Part shown: in pieces, positions 12,001-27,000 of the stretch | Numbering within the stretch: position 1 is the first letter of the stretch | Layout: each line of letters opens with the position of its first letter | DNA from: Leguminivora glycinivorella | Taxonomy: Eukaryota > Arthropoda > Insecta > Lepidoptera > Tortricidae | DNA: 64,000 nucleotides | NCBI RefSeq assembly: GCF_023078275.1 | Contig: NC_062979.1 | Coordinates: 14,923,848 to 14,987,847 of the forward strand | Direction: 5' to 3' | The notes under the pieces: generated by a model | The model's database searches: none | Told to the model about the DNA's origin: nothing | What the model saw: the letters and a program-made list of their open reading frames with translations, nothing else | Translations under genes and position numbers: made by a program

Positions 12001-15000
12001 ACCAACATAATAGTTGATTGTCATGTAAGTAGTTTTAATAAAATTAGCGTCAATTTCGAGAGAAGATAAAAATGGACAATGTGTAGTTTACACCAATTAG
12101 CTGCTAATGGTACGGGCTCACGTGTGGCTCACACAATTATGCACCGCTCACCAATGTTCATTATTCTACGAATATTGCTATAAGTATCAAAAATGTTCAA
12201 CTAATCAGGTAAGTACCATCATGGTTCCTATATTTTCTGATGTCATGTACCATGGACCAGATGAAATTATTTGTGTTAATTACGATGCGAGTTCAGTGTG
12301 GTATGCTTGGTGACTACTGGTAGAAAGATATGGATATAGGGCTGAATAAGCTTGGGGGCCTTCAAAAGCATAGTTTGATTGTGGAATGATAAGCAGAGCA
12401 GTCTCAATATAGACAAACCTACAGGGTATCCCATACCTTGCAGCTTTCCCTACTAATTTGTCTTCGGTCTGTTAAATAGGTAAAACGTTTTTTATTCTGA
12501 CCTATTTAAGTTAATTAATTCTCAGAATTCTGTCAAATTAAAACGCTCAAAAGAAACTATCAAAAGATCACGAACTTACATGTTTGATTGTTTATATTTA
12601 CGCATTGCTTTCATGTGATTTGTTCTGATTTCGCGTGTTTACGTCTCACACGTGTTCGTGCGTCTGTTAAACAACGGGCCCAGACTCAAGTGCTTAGCTA
12701 ATTCCCAAAACATCCAGAATGACGCGCAGATTTTCAAATCTCCCCTTTAAAGATATGGCTTTACAAGTCAATGCATGCGTCTTCGTGAATGACACTATCC
12801 TCCTTTTAGTCTTTAGTTAATTGGCTTGAAGATGTAACAAGTATGAAGTATGTTTTATGTTCCGCTAGAGGCAGTGCGTATGCGCCGAAAAACTTAAATA
12901 AGTCCATACCCTTTACTATCGCTACCAGAGACACGCTATCTTCATTTTAAAGTAAATTCTTATCAGTTCTGCAGACAAATTACATTGACAAGGGGTAGTT
13001 TTTTTTGCTTATATTAGCTGAGCTTGTTGAAGTTTACTTATTTCTTAAGTTCCTATTTCTCACGTCTCTCGAGCGTGAAAGTAAGACGTAATAATAAAAG
13101 AAGTTTGTAACGGATTTTCACGGTCGGGTTGCGTCCTTGTGGCACCGGACGCAGGTTCACTATCGGAATTTTGGAGCCTATTATTATATGCACCTGACTG
13201 AGTCAAGGGTTCCGTAACAGTTATGGATGCATCCTTACAGATGTGACAATCTTTAACCCTAGCATTAAGGTTAATTTCGACTTAGGAGATGTTACCGTTA
13301 CTCAGTAAATAGTTTATCAATTTTTAATACTCTTAAATAACATGTATCAAATGGTTTTTTATAAAAAAAAAACTTAGTAGATACACCACCTGCCCACTGA
13401 CTGTGTTTACCTATAGATGATTTTTTTTTTAGAATGGTACTTCCTCTGTTATATTTTACTTAATTTACCTCTTAGTAGAAGTTCTCACATTATTTGTTTA
13501 AACAAAGTAAAGACCAGACAGTATAATTGCCTTGAGATTTTTCCTAATTGGTCAGATCAGCAGACATAATGGAAATATATATTAGTTCCACGGTGGCCTA
13601 GGGGTCGCCCTAAATTAGGTTAGTGTGAGATGTTGAAATGTAAAGATAAATCAATTAGCATCTCAGTGGGTGGCTCTTATAATTATGTTATCATCAAATG
13701 TCATTGGGCAATTATTCAATTTCACAATCCCTAGATAAAAACGCTAAATTGTAGATTATTTTAATACATGCGTGTCGCTGGTAATAATTGAATACGCACT
13801 AATTATTGACTTGGGTACGTTATAATATAAACACAGTCGTAAAATTGTGGCAATAAATTATGTATAAGTAAATCAGACTAGCAAGATTAAATTAAATCAG
13901 TGACAAAGTTGAATAACCCGAAAAGATGCAATAACAAACATCGATATATGTAGGTACCTAAATGTCTGATCACTCTTGTCAATATGCTAGGTTTTAAAGT
14001 TATGTGAGATCCATCCAAAAATTCCAAAATAATAAAAATATTTTCGGTAGCTAAATGTGAGTGTTAAATTGACAGAAAAATACTCACGCCAGTAGGCAGA
14101 AAGAGACTTGGCTATGCTATGCTCTAATAGGGACCAAAAGTGAATTTTGGCACTTAATCTCAAAAATATGTTCAAAATTGGAGTCATAACATTCGTTATA
14201 ACTATCATCATGTCCAAATAAACCAATTTCCATGTAGCGTAATGAGTAATGTCAACTAAAGACAATTAAAGCGCGCACACAGATCGGTCTGCGTTTGGGC
14301 ATAATTGCGGGTCGCGGCCCCGCGCACTCTCATCAGCGAAGTGGGACGCCAATCAGAGAACGCGGGATTAGCGCATATTATTCGTCACCACTTGGCAACG
14401 GTTACCTTTTGGTTTGTGCTTTCGGTTTCACGTATATGAAGAAACCTCATTCGAAGTTTTTGGTTCGCTTATCTCCGCCTTTGAACGCAGGCCGCTAAGT
14501 TAAATGTTGGTCACCACTTGTGAACGGTTACCTTTTTGGTATAAGTAGTCAAAATATTGCTTTAGAGACTCCTGGCTCCGCGCATTCTCATCAGTGAAGT
14601 GGGAAGCCAAAAAGGCCGGATGCGCGGGCGCACAGCCGCACACCCATTCGTCGCTTCCTCACCACTTTCGGAATTTCCTTTTGTTTTTGGAAAAATATTG
14701 CCTAGAGGACTCGTAGCGTTGTTTTGAACTGAGTGCCATTTACTTTGACCATCGGGCGAGCCGTTGTTCTAAACGTCATATTTGGTACCTATTGCCACTT
14801 TTTGTATTTGAAAATGGAATATTTTAAATTACAAAATTACACAATTTACACATCACTATGTTATGATTTGTCTCTTTGAATGTCTCACACCTCACACTGT
14901 GCTACGAAACAAAAGAGGGAGTCTCCAGAAAGCAGTCGCAATTATGTTAAGCGCTGAACTTTTTTACTTAGTTTCAAATTTATCATCATCAATGTATCAT

Positions 15001-18000
15001 CGAGGTATCATCATCAACTGTCTCTGAAGTCTGAATCTTTGAAATAGTTTTCAAATATTTTTAAAGTTATCTATGAGGTTGCGAGTGCGGTTGGCGCGCT
15101 TGGCCTGTGCCGTTAACAGGTCCCTTCCGCCATGGCTGTCACAACACGCCGCCCAGACACCCTCCGTCAATTTATTGATGCCCAACGGACGGGCTCATTC
15201 GACATCCCATCGCCAGAGACACATAGTAAACTGTGTGTCTTAGTACAAAACTGTGATGAAATGTATAATTTCGTAAGAATTTACATATTTTTACCAGTTC
15301 TACCAAAGGATAAACGACTTCGTACGGGGAAATATCGTCCTTTTGGTAAACGACCAAATTTACCTATTCGTTCGTTTCGTTTTATTTGAAAATGTCACAT
15401 ATCGAGGTGGGTATAATCATCAGTGGTCACTGCATCTTTTACAGTTGATTCATGCAATGACGTTTCAAATTGTTTTCAAGTTATCTACGAAATAGCGAAT
15501 AATAGCAAGGTAACAACGAACCCGAAAATATTTCTAGTAAGAAGATCCTTAGTAAATAGAAGATCAAAATTTCTGAAATGCGAAGTCTTTGTTGTTACTG
15601 GTCTCTGTATTTACGAACCTGTCAATCTGCCCAGCGACAGAATTTATAAAACGACCAATAACCAGTATTAAAGATAACGCATTGACGTTAAGTGAAACGA
15701 TTTAACTGTTTGTTTTTATTGTGATTGATAATTTATAGACGTTTTGTTTACAATTTTATATCGGAGTTAAAATACCTATAAAATGAATACAAGTCTTACG
15801 ACCAGAAGATGTAACATTAATGAGAATCTGGTAATATAGAAAAGAGAAACGAACAACTGTGCATACTGCACAGCACAGAGAAAAGGGATGAGTACATAAA
15901 TTATGTTAGTAATAAAAGTAGTGTAAAAAGGAAAAAGTGAAAGAAAGATCATATAAAATCTGAGAACACCACGCGTGGCTCCTAAATAATAGAATTATCT
16001 TAATGTGCATTAGACACGGGCGTTAAGCGGGCACGCGCCGCTCTCCAAACATTCATGTAAAACTAATAAAACAATAGAGTAAATTATCCTAATTACAGCA
16101 TCCTCCATCCAGTCTAGTGGCTTAATAATAACAAAACAATAGCTAGGCCCTTCAGTCATTAACGTGGTGCGTTCGGAAACCCAGTCGGAAGTCCAATTGG
16201 GACCAGACGCCGGATGCCAGCGATGTGAAAGCACTCATATATATAATTTGTTTGTTAATTGCTGTACATACAGTTTTGCTTATTAATTATATTCGACTCT
16301 GGTTGCCGGAAGAGTCTATTGTGCAGAGGATATTCTTAACCACCAGTCATGTGACAAGTCCGCAGAGTAAATAAAAACATATCTAAGTATATTTCGCGTA
16401 GTAGTTCCTAAAATCTATTTTAATAGACGTACTGAGTAAATAACAATTACCTGTCCAAGCAAGGGCTGACTTGGAATATTCCCGGATCAAGGGGGAGAGG
16501 GCGCCCAGCAACTACCTGGCGACGGATGGTTGAAAAGGAGGCCGCTTCGGTGGGCCTCGGCTATGCGCATCTGGAGGAGGCCGCGTCGGACCGGGAATAG
16601 TGGAAATACTTCATAAGAGCCCCCTGATGAGGGACAGTAGGATCTAATCATCATTATCACTGAATAAATAACCGCTAAAGAGAAAGCTGTCGTGAATGTA
16701 TATAATTTCATAGAAAACGGAAACGGAATCATTGATAATGCCACACTGTCGATGTCGTACCAAAATGCCTTGCAGAGGTAGCTTGATGCGGCTCTATTAA
16801 ATGTAGTGCAATATCATTTACATTATAAATCTGCGACATTAATTGATTCTTAGCATTCCAGAGCTAAACTTTATCAACGAAATTGAAACAGAAATATTTT
16901 GGATCCTCACATCACAGGCTAACCTCTGACCTGGCCCGGCAGTTAGTACACTTATTGCTGTCGTGATGCGATTTAAAGATAAATATTAGGTAAACTGTAT
17001 ACGTTATTAATATTAAGTTTTGTTTAAATTAATTGATTGGCACCATTCACTTATCTGGTCGTATCTTCTAATTGCTAAGCGAACTTAGGCGAATCAACGG
17101 TTCAATCATGCCTCTGAGTAGGAGATCGTATTACTTTTAGTTAGAAGTTAAACATGAAATTCTTAGTTACAATAGTATTAACTTATTACACCCCGAAAAG
17201 TAAACCTACTCCAGCCCAGTTGGCACGCATAAGAATCACTCTCAGGATAATGAGAGGATGAGTACAATTGAATGCATTTTCAAACTAGTATCACGTTCAC
17301 GAGTCGGAAGGAAGAAAGTAAGTCTTAAAGACTAGGAGTCGATTGACCCACAGCGAAGAGAACGGTAAGGAAGGCGAAGTCTTTCTCGCCGTACGCTTGT
17401 TTAATACGAAAACAGAGGGAGCATTTTATACTGGCTCAGTTGGGTTAGCAACTGGAATAGCGTCATATTGAGGCGCCAGTTGCGAAACCGCTGTATCGAC
17501 GTTTTTCTAACTCATGGACGTTACTGACCTGAGATAAACCCTAAGATTGCGTGCATTCACATAAAATTGTTTATTGACTTAGATATTAGCATTACATAAG
17601 AGTATCATCTAGTTAATATTAATGTGAGAAACACATGTCTTCGGCAGACAGAGGTTAAATCGGAGATAGGTTGAGTCAATTAGCAATGATTCACCTAGTC
17701 TATCCTAAATGAACTATCCTAATGTGGTAATAAATTACTCATCCAACATGAACCATCCATAATTCCATACACAACAAGATAAAGTTGTTTCAATTCAAGT
17801 AGGTACAAAAAAAATTGACTTACTGCTACTTAAGTTGGGGCAAAAAAGTCAGCACTGTATGTTCTGCTACACTTGTACGAAGTTTGACGGTTATCTTATT
17901 TACAAAGATTTCGTAATTGATAATTCTCCAGACGATATAATACATAGGTATAGGTTATTAGGCAGACGATATAATACATAGGATTTTAGGTACCAAACTT

Positions 18001-21000
18001 GGAATAGTAGCATAATGAATGCCTCTATATAGATTGAGACCCTATTTTCCTCCAGAGCAGAAGCTACCAAAACCTCAAAAAACTAATAACAAAAATCTCG
18101 GTGGCCCCACTTCTAAAACCCATCCTTGGGCCCTAAGGACCAATCCTACCAAAGAAAATCTTTGGTTCAGCAATAGCCGTATTCTTAGTTTTTTTGCCTT
18201 GTACAACTGCAACTATCTGACATTAGTGAAAAGAGAGATGTAGGTACCTATTATATCATTTATATCAAACAAGTCACACGAGATTCTTTAACATTTTATA
18301 GTAGGTATTAGAATCAGGAACAAGTGAAAATTTACATTCTGCAGGATCAGAACAGGCCAGACCCAAAAAATACGCCGCAGGTCACGCGCAGGCCCACGCC
18401 AACCACTTGAGCGTGACAATTGGATAATGTTGGCACAAATTGGGGCCCGAGCACATCCGAGCTCTTCGCTCGAGGGCTCTCGCCTAAACATGCAGTCTGC
18501 TGGCCTTCTGGTCGCCAACCCACTTGTACCACTTGTACAACGCGTGGCCGTTTAGCGATCAACGACGACCAAAAATGAGCATATGTTCACGTTGACTTTG
18601 GCTTGTTTCTAACAGACTTCCATTCCACTGCTGGAGAGTTTATTGTAACTCAAGTGTCAACTGTTAAATGTTAATATGTATAAGTTTTTCAATAAGTGGA
18701 TAAAGAGGATCTACCTACACCCTACAGGTATTTGCAGGCAGTGACAGCTAATTTTAGATCTTGAGTTGATTCATAATTTCAATAACTTTACATAAACGTT
18801 TTAGCGGAAACGAAACTTTAATAAATAATGCCTTATTACAGAGCTGATGACAACCGGAAAGAGAGTTATTCTATTTTTGCTACATTGCAGCCGTTGAGCG
18901 TCTAATAAATGGACAATAAATCAAAACACTTCACGTTGAGTGCAGCGCGACAATTCGCTCAGCAGAGTCTGGGAGTGGGCAGATCCTGAGGATAATAGGC
19001 TGAGGGGTGCGGGGTGCGGAGGGTCGTGAATGGGCGCAGAAGCGCGCGCGCAGCGCGGGCGCGAGCGGTGGTCGCCTAATGAGGAAATAGGAATTAGCGG
19101 GCGTTGCCGACTGCACTTATCATAAAGAACGGTCACATAACGCCGCTTCTAACCTTACTTTGCTGGAAACTCGGGTAATTTAATCATGCTCTATAGAAAT
19201 TGACATTGATGAAGTTATAATGACAGTGAGACACGGTAACGAGTCATGAGACCTACGAGTAGGTAAATAGCTACGAGGACGAAGGCATGCGATGTACCTA
19301 AAATAACTGTTATGCTCTATCGATCCATATGTATTAACACTGAACGAACGAACAATAAAAGCCAGCTGTTCCATTTGAATACTACCTATATAGTATCGAT
19401 AAACAAAAGTTTAGTTACTAAGTTAACCTACGATGGCAAGGCGAATTAAGTTCCTGATAGGCCACATCTAGCCAATAACTACCAGGAAATGCCTAAGTAA
19501 CCCACGTTCTAGGAAGGTTGAGCTGTTTGTTTGGGTGCGTCTATGCTATGTAGCCGTCTAGATCCTAATTGACGTTAAGATTATTTGGGAAGATGAAATA
19601 GGCCCATTGTGAAGATTAAGCAATTGAACGTGGGCTAAATATAGCAGGAGCAAGACGGACTAAAGATGTAAGAATATTTTCACGCTGTTCTTTGATTTGA
19701 TATCGAGTTCCGAATAATCTCCTTGAAGAAAGTGAGCTGCTGGAGACTGCCACATGGCATCAGTCAGGAAAGTTTCAAGTTAAGAATTCTTTTTAATTGC
19801 TTATCTCTTTCTTGTAAGAAATTACTAAATTTGTTTAGGTAAATAAAAACTATATTCTGGACTGTAAGATAAAATTTTAGTGGCAAGTTTTCTTTCTTTC
19901 TTTTATATGGTTTTCTTTTATACCTTAGCTTAGGAAGTTACATTTTTCTTATATGCAATCAGTTTTGAGTCACAAAAATACTTAGCCTTTATAAAAAAAA
20001 AATAAGATAAAACTCCAGACAATTGACAATTGCCAGGAGACGAGCCTTAGGTCAGATTGATTTTATTACAAAGTTACGGTCACATTGGCCACTGCATTAA
20101 GCTAGTTGAATCATTGCAATTAGTAGGGCTGTCTGACACTGTAATCTAGGCGAGAACTAAAAATAAACGTTGTAATCAGAGTTGATTAGCTAATAGAAAA
20201 GGAAGGGGCATTTTCGTCTGCATGCTTGATGCTTCGCTGCAGCTAATTGTCATACGCACATTACAAGCTTCATTGGTGAAAGTTCTCGTGAGAAAGATAT
20301 GACGAAATTATGACAAACTACTTCGGACAACTCTGAACAAAAGGGTCTGATTGATGTAAGTAGGTCACTCCAATGAAAGGTTGCCTTTGAAAATATGAAT
20401 GAAATGTAGCCGAAAAACAATAGGGCTCGTGCCAGCCAACAAGTGACAGATCATCATTTTATATTTCTGAAATAATTGCTAAATGTAATTCGCTAAAACA
20501 AAAGAACCCTCTTTTGTTTTCTGAGAACACTGTATACAACTACTGTATACTGTACTGTACTGTATACTGTGTAGTTAGATTCCATTTATTAGTGCAACGG
20601 AAATGCTCCTCTTTGTGTCGCTGTAAGGTCAATTTACCATAAACAGTAATTAAAAATAAAATATTTAATAGAATTCACCGAAATACGTCCTGTGGTTTAC
20701 TACTCCTTGTAGGTAGAACCTATCATAGTCTCATTTCTCTACAACTTTAAAATGTCTAATTTATTTAGTGGTCACAAAGTTCAGTTAGATCATTAAAATT
20801 CTGAATATTCATGCATGCACCTGACGCCAGTCAATGTCCGTCCTCGTTTTAGTTCCACCACAATACCATAGAAATCATTGTTTTGATGGTTTTGCTCTAC
20901 TGGCTCTTTGAATATTTTATTCAAATATGCACTGACTGCTAGCTGGGCGAGTTTCCCACGTTAACATTTAATGATTGAAATAATCATGCATTACTTGAAT

Positions 21001-24000
21001 ATGCATGTTTTAGGTTTTAATTAAAGTCCAATAAATTCCAGTAGTTAATACTCGTATAGGTAGGTCCAAAGTGAATAACACGTCACTAAAAACGTAAGGA
21101 AATCATTTGATTTGAAGACAATTTGACAACTTCGTTACACGTGGCGCTTAGGTAATGTGACAAACTGTTGTAGCTACCATGAAATCAGAATTCGTCACTC
21201 ACGTTACTTGATAATTTGATAGTGAGAACGTCAAAGAACATGTACTGGGCCCCCAAACAACCAAAGCCAAAATGATTATTAATTAACTTGGCACAATAAT
21301 CCAAATTGAATCTTGCCCTCCGAAACGGGAGCGTGCCACCAATCCCAATCCTGCTCAGCTTCCTGCCAGTTACTGACGTGGAGTTGAAGCAGATCCACCA
21401 AATGCCGCCATGACCAACTACACATGTATAACATTTTCCGTGAAGTTTCACATTTCTGAACTCATAGCCACACATGACGTGATATTTCACTATTAGTCGT
21501 CGTTTACGTTACACATGAAGTCCAATTATAGTCAGGGGTAGCGTAAATGTCAAATGCCAACTACTACTAATAGAGGTACTATGCTACGTATAAGCTATTA
21601 AAATTTTCTTTTCTTTTCCAGCCTCCCAGACATAATAAAGTATTCGCGTATTGTGACGTATCGGGTTCGTCATTTTTGTGGAGATATTTCAAACATACGT
21701 TTACTTAATTTTATTAAGGTTCCCCATAAATCATTAATGCAAAATTATTCTGTCAGGTCTTGTTACAGAGATTGCCTTGCACGTGACATACCGACCCCAC
21801 AGTTGCTTTTTCCGCTGTACAATTAAATGTCATTTCACACATAAATTTCACAGGTTAACCTTCGACCGGTCATTACTTCCTATGGTGATTGTTCACTTCC
21901 GAACAAGGCACCGGAGCGTGAGTGGATATGGATTGAATTCCAATAGATACGGCCGGCGATGTGTTCTAACACAGGGAATTTTATGCATGATAAAATGTTA
22001 TGCTTCGGTTGAGCACATTTGGGATGGTTTTGATTGTGAAATAGGGTGATGGGCATTCTATTCTATGCATCAATTCTAACGTTGAAATATATGGCCACAG
22101 CAAAAATAGCAATTAATAACTAAACGACTTCAGTAGTACGGCGTTAATAGTTATTTGTTATACAAGGGGGCAAAGTTGTATTTTAACGCCGAGTGTGGAA
22201 TTGAAAAACGAGCAAGTGATAGGATTCTATAGTTGAACCACGAGCGAAGCGAGTGGTTCGAGAATAGAATCCTGAACTTGTGAGTTTTTTAACACACGAG
22301 AAGTAAAATACATTTGCACCCGAGTGTAACACAAAACTTTCCCCTCACTATGGCGAGGAAACTACAACGCAAAAAATGTGTTTATCACTGTTTCCAGTAG
22401 TTCCACAGGTGGTAAATCATCTTTATTACTAGATTCACCTACTTTTATAAATTTTAAAGCAGTTAATTTGACTTTATTCAAAGTCAAATTACTTTGCCCA
22501 CTAGTGGATAAAATGCGTTTTTACCCGCTGGTATTAAAGGACAAAACACGTGTTTCCGAGCTAGTGAGGGGAAAATTAAATTGTTAATCTTGAATTGAAA
22601 TCAACCACTAAGCCAAAAATAAACACAACTGACAAAAAAGAGAAATTAAAAAGTGACCACATGATTCATGAAACGTGTGATACACGTAGACGAGTGGCAT
22701 TGAGTAAGAGTAATAGACATAATAACAATAAGAAAATATTAAATCAACAAGTGCTTGAACAATCTGAGCGACACTGCCACTCTATGTGTCGGTAAACAGC
22801 CTTATCAGTCTAATCATGGTCCCAACATATTCAATTTCTTTTTCGATTTGTACCACTTAAGCAACTCTTGAAGCTAACAAGCCAGCCCTAACATCCTGGG
22901 CGCAGCAAGAACCAGGAGAGCTACAGAGTTGAACTCTAAAATAGATCCGAGGGGGAGCAACTAGCAGCTTCCTTCCTGCGCGCGCATCCGGCGGTGGCTC
23001 TCACGCGCCCCTCGCACCATGGCCTATGGCATGGTCAATAACCATTTCATTTCAGTTCCAATAAAGTTTGGAATTTTCCAGTAAGGTTTTGGGGCGGCTG
23101 AAAACATGTTCTAACCTTCTAACACTTTGATCACAAAATGGCTAAATTCATCATGAGTGTTTCAATGCGTCGATATCGGTAATTGGTTAATATGCTTACT
23201 ATTAGCTTATTGTTTTTATCGTGTTATATAAGTCAAAGTAATTTTAGAGCAAGTTTATTGCATGTAAATGTCCATATTACCTATGTTGTTTTACCATGGG
23301 TATGCTTTTATTTTTATGTACTATTAAAGAAAACCAAATTTAATCAATATAACAAATATAGCTTTCTACGACCTTACTTCTTTTTTAACCGCCTTCCAAA
23401 TCTCAAGGGAAGGGGTTCTCAATTCGTCTGTATGTTTTTTTTTTATTTTTTTTAATGTTTGTTCCTCGATATCTCCCTCGTTACTGGACCGATTTTGAAA
23501 ATTTTTTTTTTTATTGAATGTATATGCATACAGATTGGTCCCATTTTTCTCAGAACCCAGTTCTCATGATGGGATCCTGGAGAAATCGAGGGAACTCCTT
23601 AAATCTGAAAGGCATACATATGGTGATTTTTGTGTTTTTAAAGGAACAGCATGCATTTACGTACGGAACAGTGACATTTGGTGCAGTGGAACTCCTGATG
23701 ATGGTCAGAATGGAACTCCTCAAATCTGAACGGCACACTTATAGTGACTTTGGTATTTTTATAAGAACAGCATGCACTTACGTCCAGAACAGTGACATTT
23801 GGTGCAGTGGAACTGCTGATGAAGAGTGAGCCGCCCCTGGTTAGAGTTCCGTTCTGATAACCATTCTCATCTGTAAGTACTTCAGAATCATCCAAATTTC
23901 AAAATTGGTTCAGAAATGACGGAGATATCGAATAACAAACATTAAAAAATATACAGACGAATTGATAACATAATCCAACATTTGAAAGTATTTATCACCA

Positions 24001-27000
24001 GATTTATCAAAGGAAGGCGGTTTTTTTTTTAAAATAACATCGCAACATTGCCTATACAAATGTACATATTCAATTCAATGACGAAGCAGTCCAAACCATA
24101 CTGGAGCTTTTAATTGCCATTGCAAATTTAACCGACACATAACCACGGCGTATACAAGTGAACAATGCTCCGAGGGACGCTTAATTGAGAACCCTTGGTT
24201 TATTTCAAGTACGTATGTATTTTACGAAGTACACATTAAGCATTCCATTTCGAGAGAGCTTTAATCCGAGTGTTATAGTTTTAGTTATTGCTGGAAACAG
24301 AATTTGAAATTGGAATTTTTCAGCCCTTTCTGATTTTTACAGAATATTTTTTTATTTACTTTAACAAATTGTGTTTTTTCAGAAATGACTTACTAACCTC
24401 CAAATGTCTTTTCAAGCAATTAGTAGTGTGGATTCAGGAACTTTGATGTAATATTAAAATACCTTATTAGTTTTAAGTTTAACCCAAGAGAAAGGATATT
24501 TATAATTGTAGCATTCCAAGAACGTATGAAGTATTTAGAGTAGAGCATAACAAGCTATTCTAATAATCCATCGTTTTGATATCAAAGGGGTGAAATTCTG
24601 AGAAAGTATTAACATGTTAAGTCTTAACGACGTGCTTCAGAACCTCTTAAGTCGGCCAGTAACAAAGACCAATAAATTATACTTACTTGGCTGGCGCGAT
24701 AACCCGAAATTAGTTTTGGCTTCCTCCACGAGCTAATAAATTATAAAGATTCCCAATATACCCATAGTCAATCCTCTACGAATATAAAGAGTTAGATTAG
24801 ATGGTGTTACTCTCGAAGCAAAGTCTCCGTCACATTTCCTGTACTTTTACGGAGTTTTACTGAATCGAATGTTACGGTACTGCTGAGAGTGCTGAGTAAT
24901 CAAATTATACTCGTATATTATTTGTACTGTTTAATATAATTAATTTGACAGTTTTTTGACGGTCCACACAAAATGAATGCATATAGAAGAAGAATAGAAG
25001 AACAGGAATGCATATATATATGGTATACGTATGCATACTCGTATACATTACCAAACTGACAATAATTTACGAGCTCTATTTTTCAACTAGTAAATCTATA
25101 TTATCGTGATTACCCCATTGAAAAGTTTAATTTTTTTCGATAAAAGTACTTTCTACATTTTTTGTTGGAGAGACTAGTTTAACAAAACAAGTATTCTTTA
25201 TTTTCATGCGTCTCTGGCATCGGTAAAGTAAACACTCATGAGGTTGTTACTGATGTCTGAAGCAGTGCACTGATGTGTATTATGCATTTTGTTTCTCTCA
25301 TGCTCACCTACACCGCCGTGTCGAGTGACGTTACCAATGCCAACGATGTCTGGATTTTCAACTACCGGAGTGTTTTTGGTTAAGGTCAAGGGCCGTGCCG
25401 TGTCCCACGAAATATAAGACCATACGTTTTGTAGTAATCATTTCTAATTTGAATTTTATGTTTGCTATATAAAATTGTATTTTATTTATATCGGTCTATT
25501 TTTTCACGTTACAAATAATTTTATTGATTTTCAACGATAGGTAGGTACAGTACTTACAGTACATACATAACTACTAACTTATTTTAAGATTTGACCAAAA
25601 TTCACAAAAACAAAGGCATAAAGTTGACCATTACAAAGCCGTAAAAGCAATAATAAAATATGAAATTGGAAACAAGCCAATTGACTGGAATGAATGCAGA
25701 GGGGTGCGTATGCGCATAGTATTCCCATTGCAGACCAAGAAAGTTTTTGAATGATTAGGCGTACCCCACCCTATAAACAGTAAACAGGAAAACAGTGTCA
25801 CACTATGACATAATTTACACAAACACAAAAAAAAACTTATTTTTAAGAGAAAGTGATTTTTTACCTATTATAAAAAAAAGCGGAGACCCGAATCTGAATT
25901 TTACTAGTATATGCCTATAAATGTTCAGTATCGGGTTGTGATTCTAGTACCTACAAGTTAAAAAAATATTCCTAATCAATCAGAGCAGTATTCTAAATAA
26001 CAATAAAACTACCAGACACACACGTAGTAAAGAGCAGCAGTAAGATTTTTTGTAAACGGCGTGGTATCACAAACATCCATTTTCCGAGTAAAATGATAAG
26101 AATTGGCACTTTTCTGTTACACTGGTTTTATGAAGTATAGGTCTCCCAAACCCAGTAAGCGGTAGCAACAACGCCACGCGTCTCGCCCTGAGGTCTCGCC
26201 ACTTCAAACTTTTTTTGCGTAGGGGCGTAAATTGGACCCTGCTGATAATTTCGACATTAACCAGTAGCCGCCTGTCACGGTTTGGCAGGATTTAGGCAGG
26301 AACGGCCCGTTTTATGTCAGTTTTTGTGTACTCCAGTGATGGATAGGATAACAGAGCAGTTAAAATGAATGATTTGTTTGTATCGATGTGATTTGGAGTA
26401 GATACTTCCCGTAAATAAAACAAATTTTTGACGTTAATTTTATCTCTACCTATTTCAACAAAATATTTGTATACCAAATTTCAACAAATTTTATTGTGTT
26501 AATACGTAAAATACCGTGTCAATATTATTTTCTCGGATTGTCTCTAGAGCTAGTTATGTGTTGACATATTCCCTTAGGAAGTTCACGGCAGAGTGTGACA
26601 AATAAGGCCCAACTGAGTTCTATTGACCTAAACATTCAAGGTAGATTCCTGTAATAACATTCTCAAACATAATATTCTAATTTGGATAATTCGTAATATT
26701 CGTACCTATGAATCGTAAGCAAAACCTTTTACAACATACATTACTTTATATTTAATATAATACTAATCCCTAATTGATAAGAGTAAATTAAAAACACTTC
26801 ATGGTTTCAAATCTGAAAACAAACGAATCGCTTAAATGATCAAATAACAAGCCACGCTGTATATGTGTATAAGTAGTATGTAGATGATTTCCGCAATGTT
26901 ACCAAGACCGTTTTAATTAGGTTTAATGAGATATAGATGTCTGGGTTTAATCTCAGTCTGATATGAACGGTACGAATGTTGCCTAAGAGACCTTATTCAG

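Noticed and set aside
15060..15390. GC-richer patch with an open frame (MAVTTRRPDTLRQF)
   Set aside because: No recognisable domain, splice sites or neighbours on that strand; inside sev intron 2 and likely old repeat DNA.
18288..18562. Minus-strand open frames in a GC-rich intronic stretch
   Set aside because: Two overlapping frames are open and neither resembles a known protein; no splice context with sev exons.
21185..22049. Open frames of about 90-100 codons on both strands in intron 2
   Set aside because: No codon bias, domain or splice support; consistent with chance.
23514..23829. Overlapping plus-strand open frames with repeated peptide blocks
   Set aside because: The repetition comes from the 121-bp duplication inside a fold-back element; no domain or gene context.
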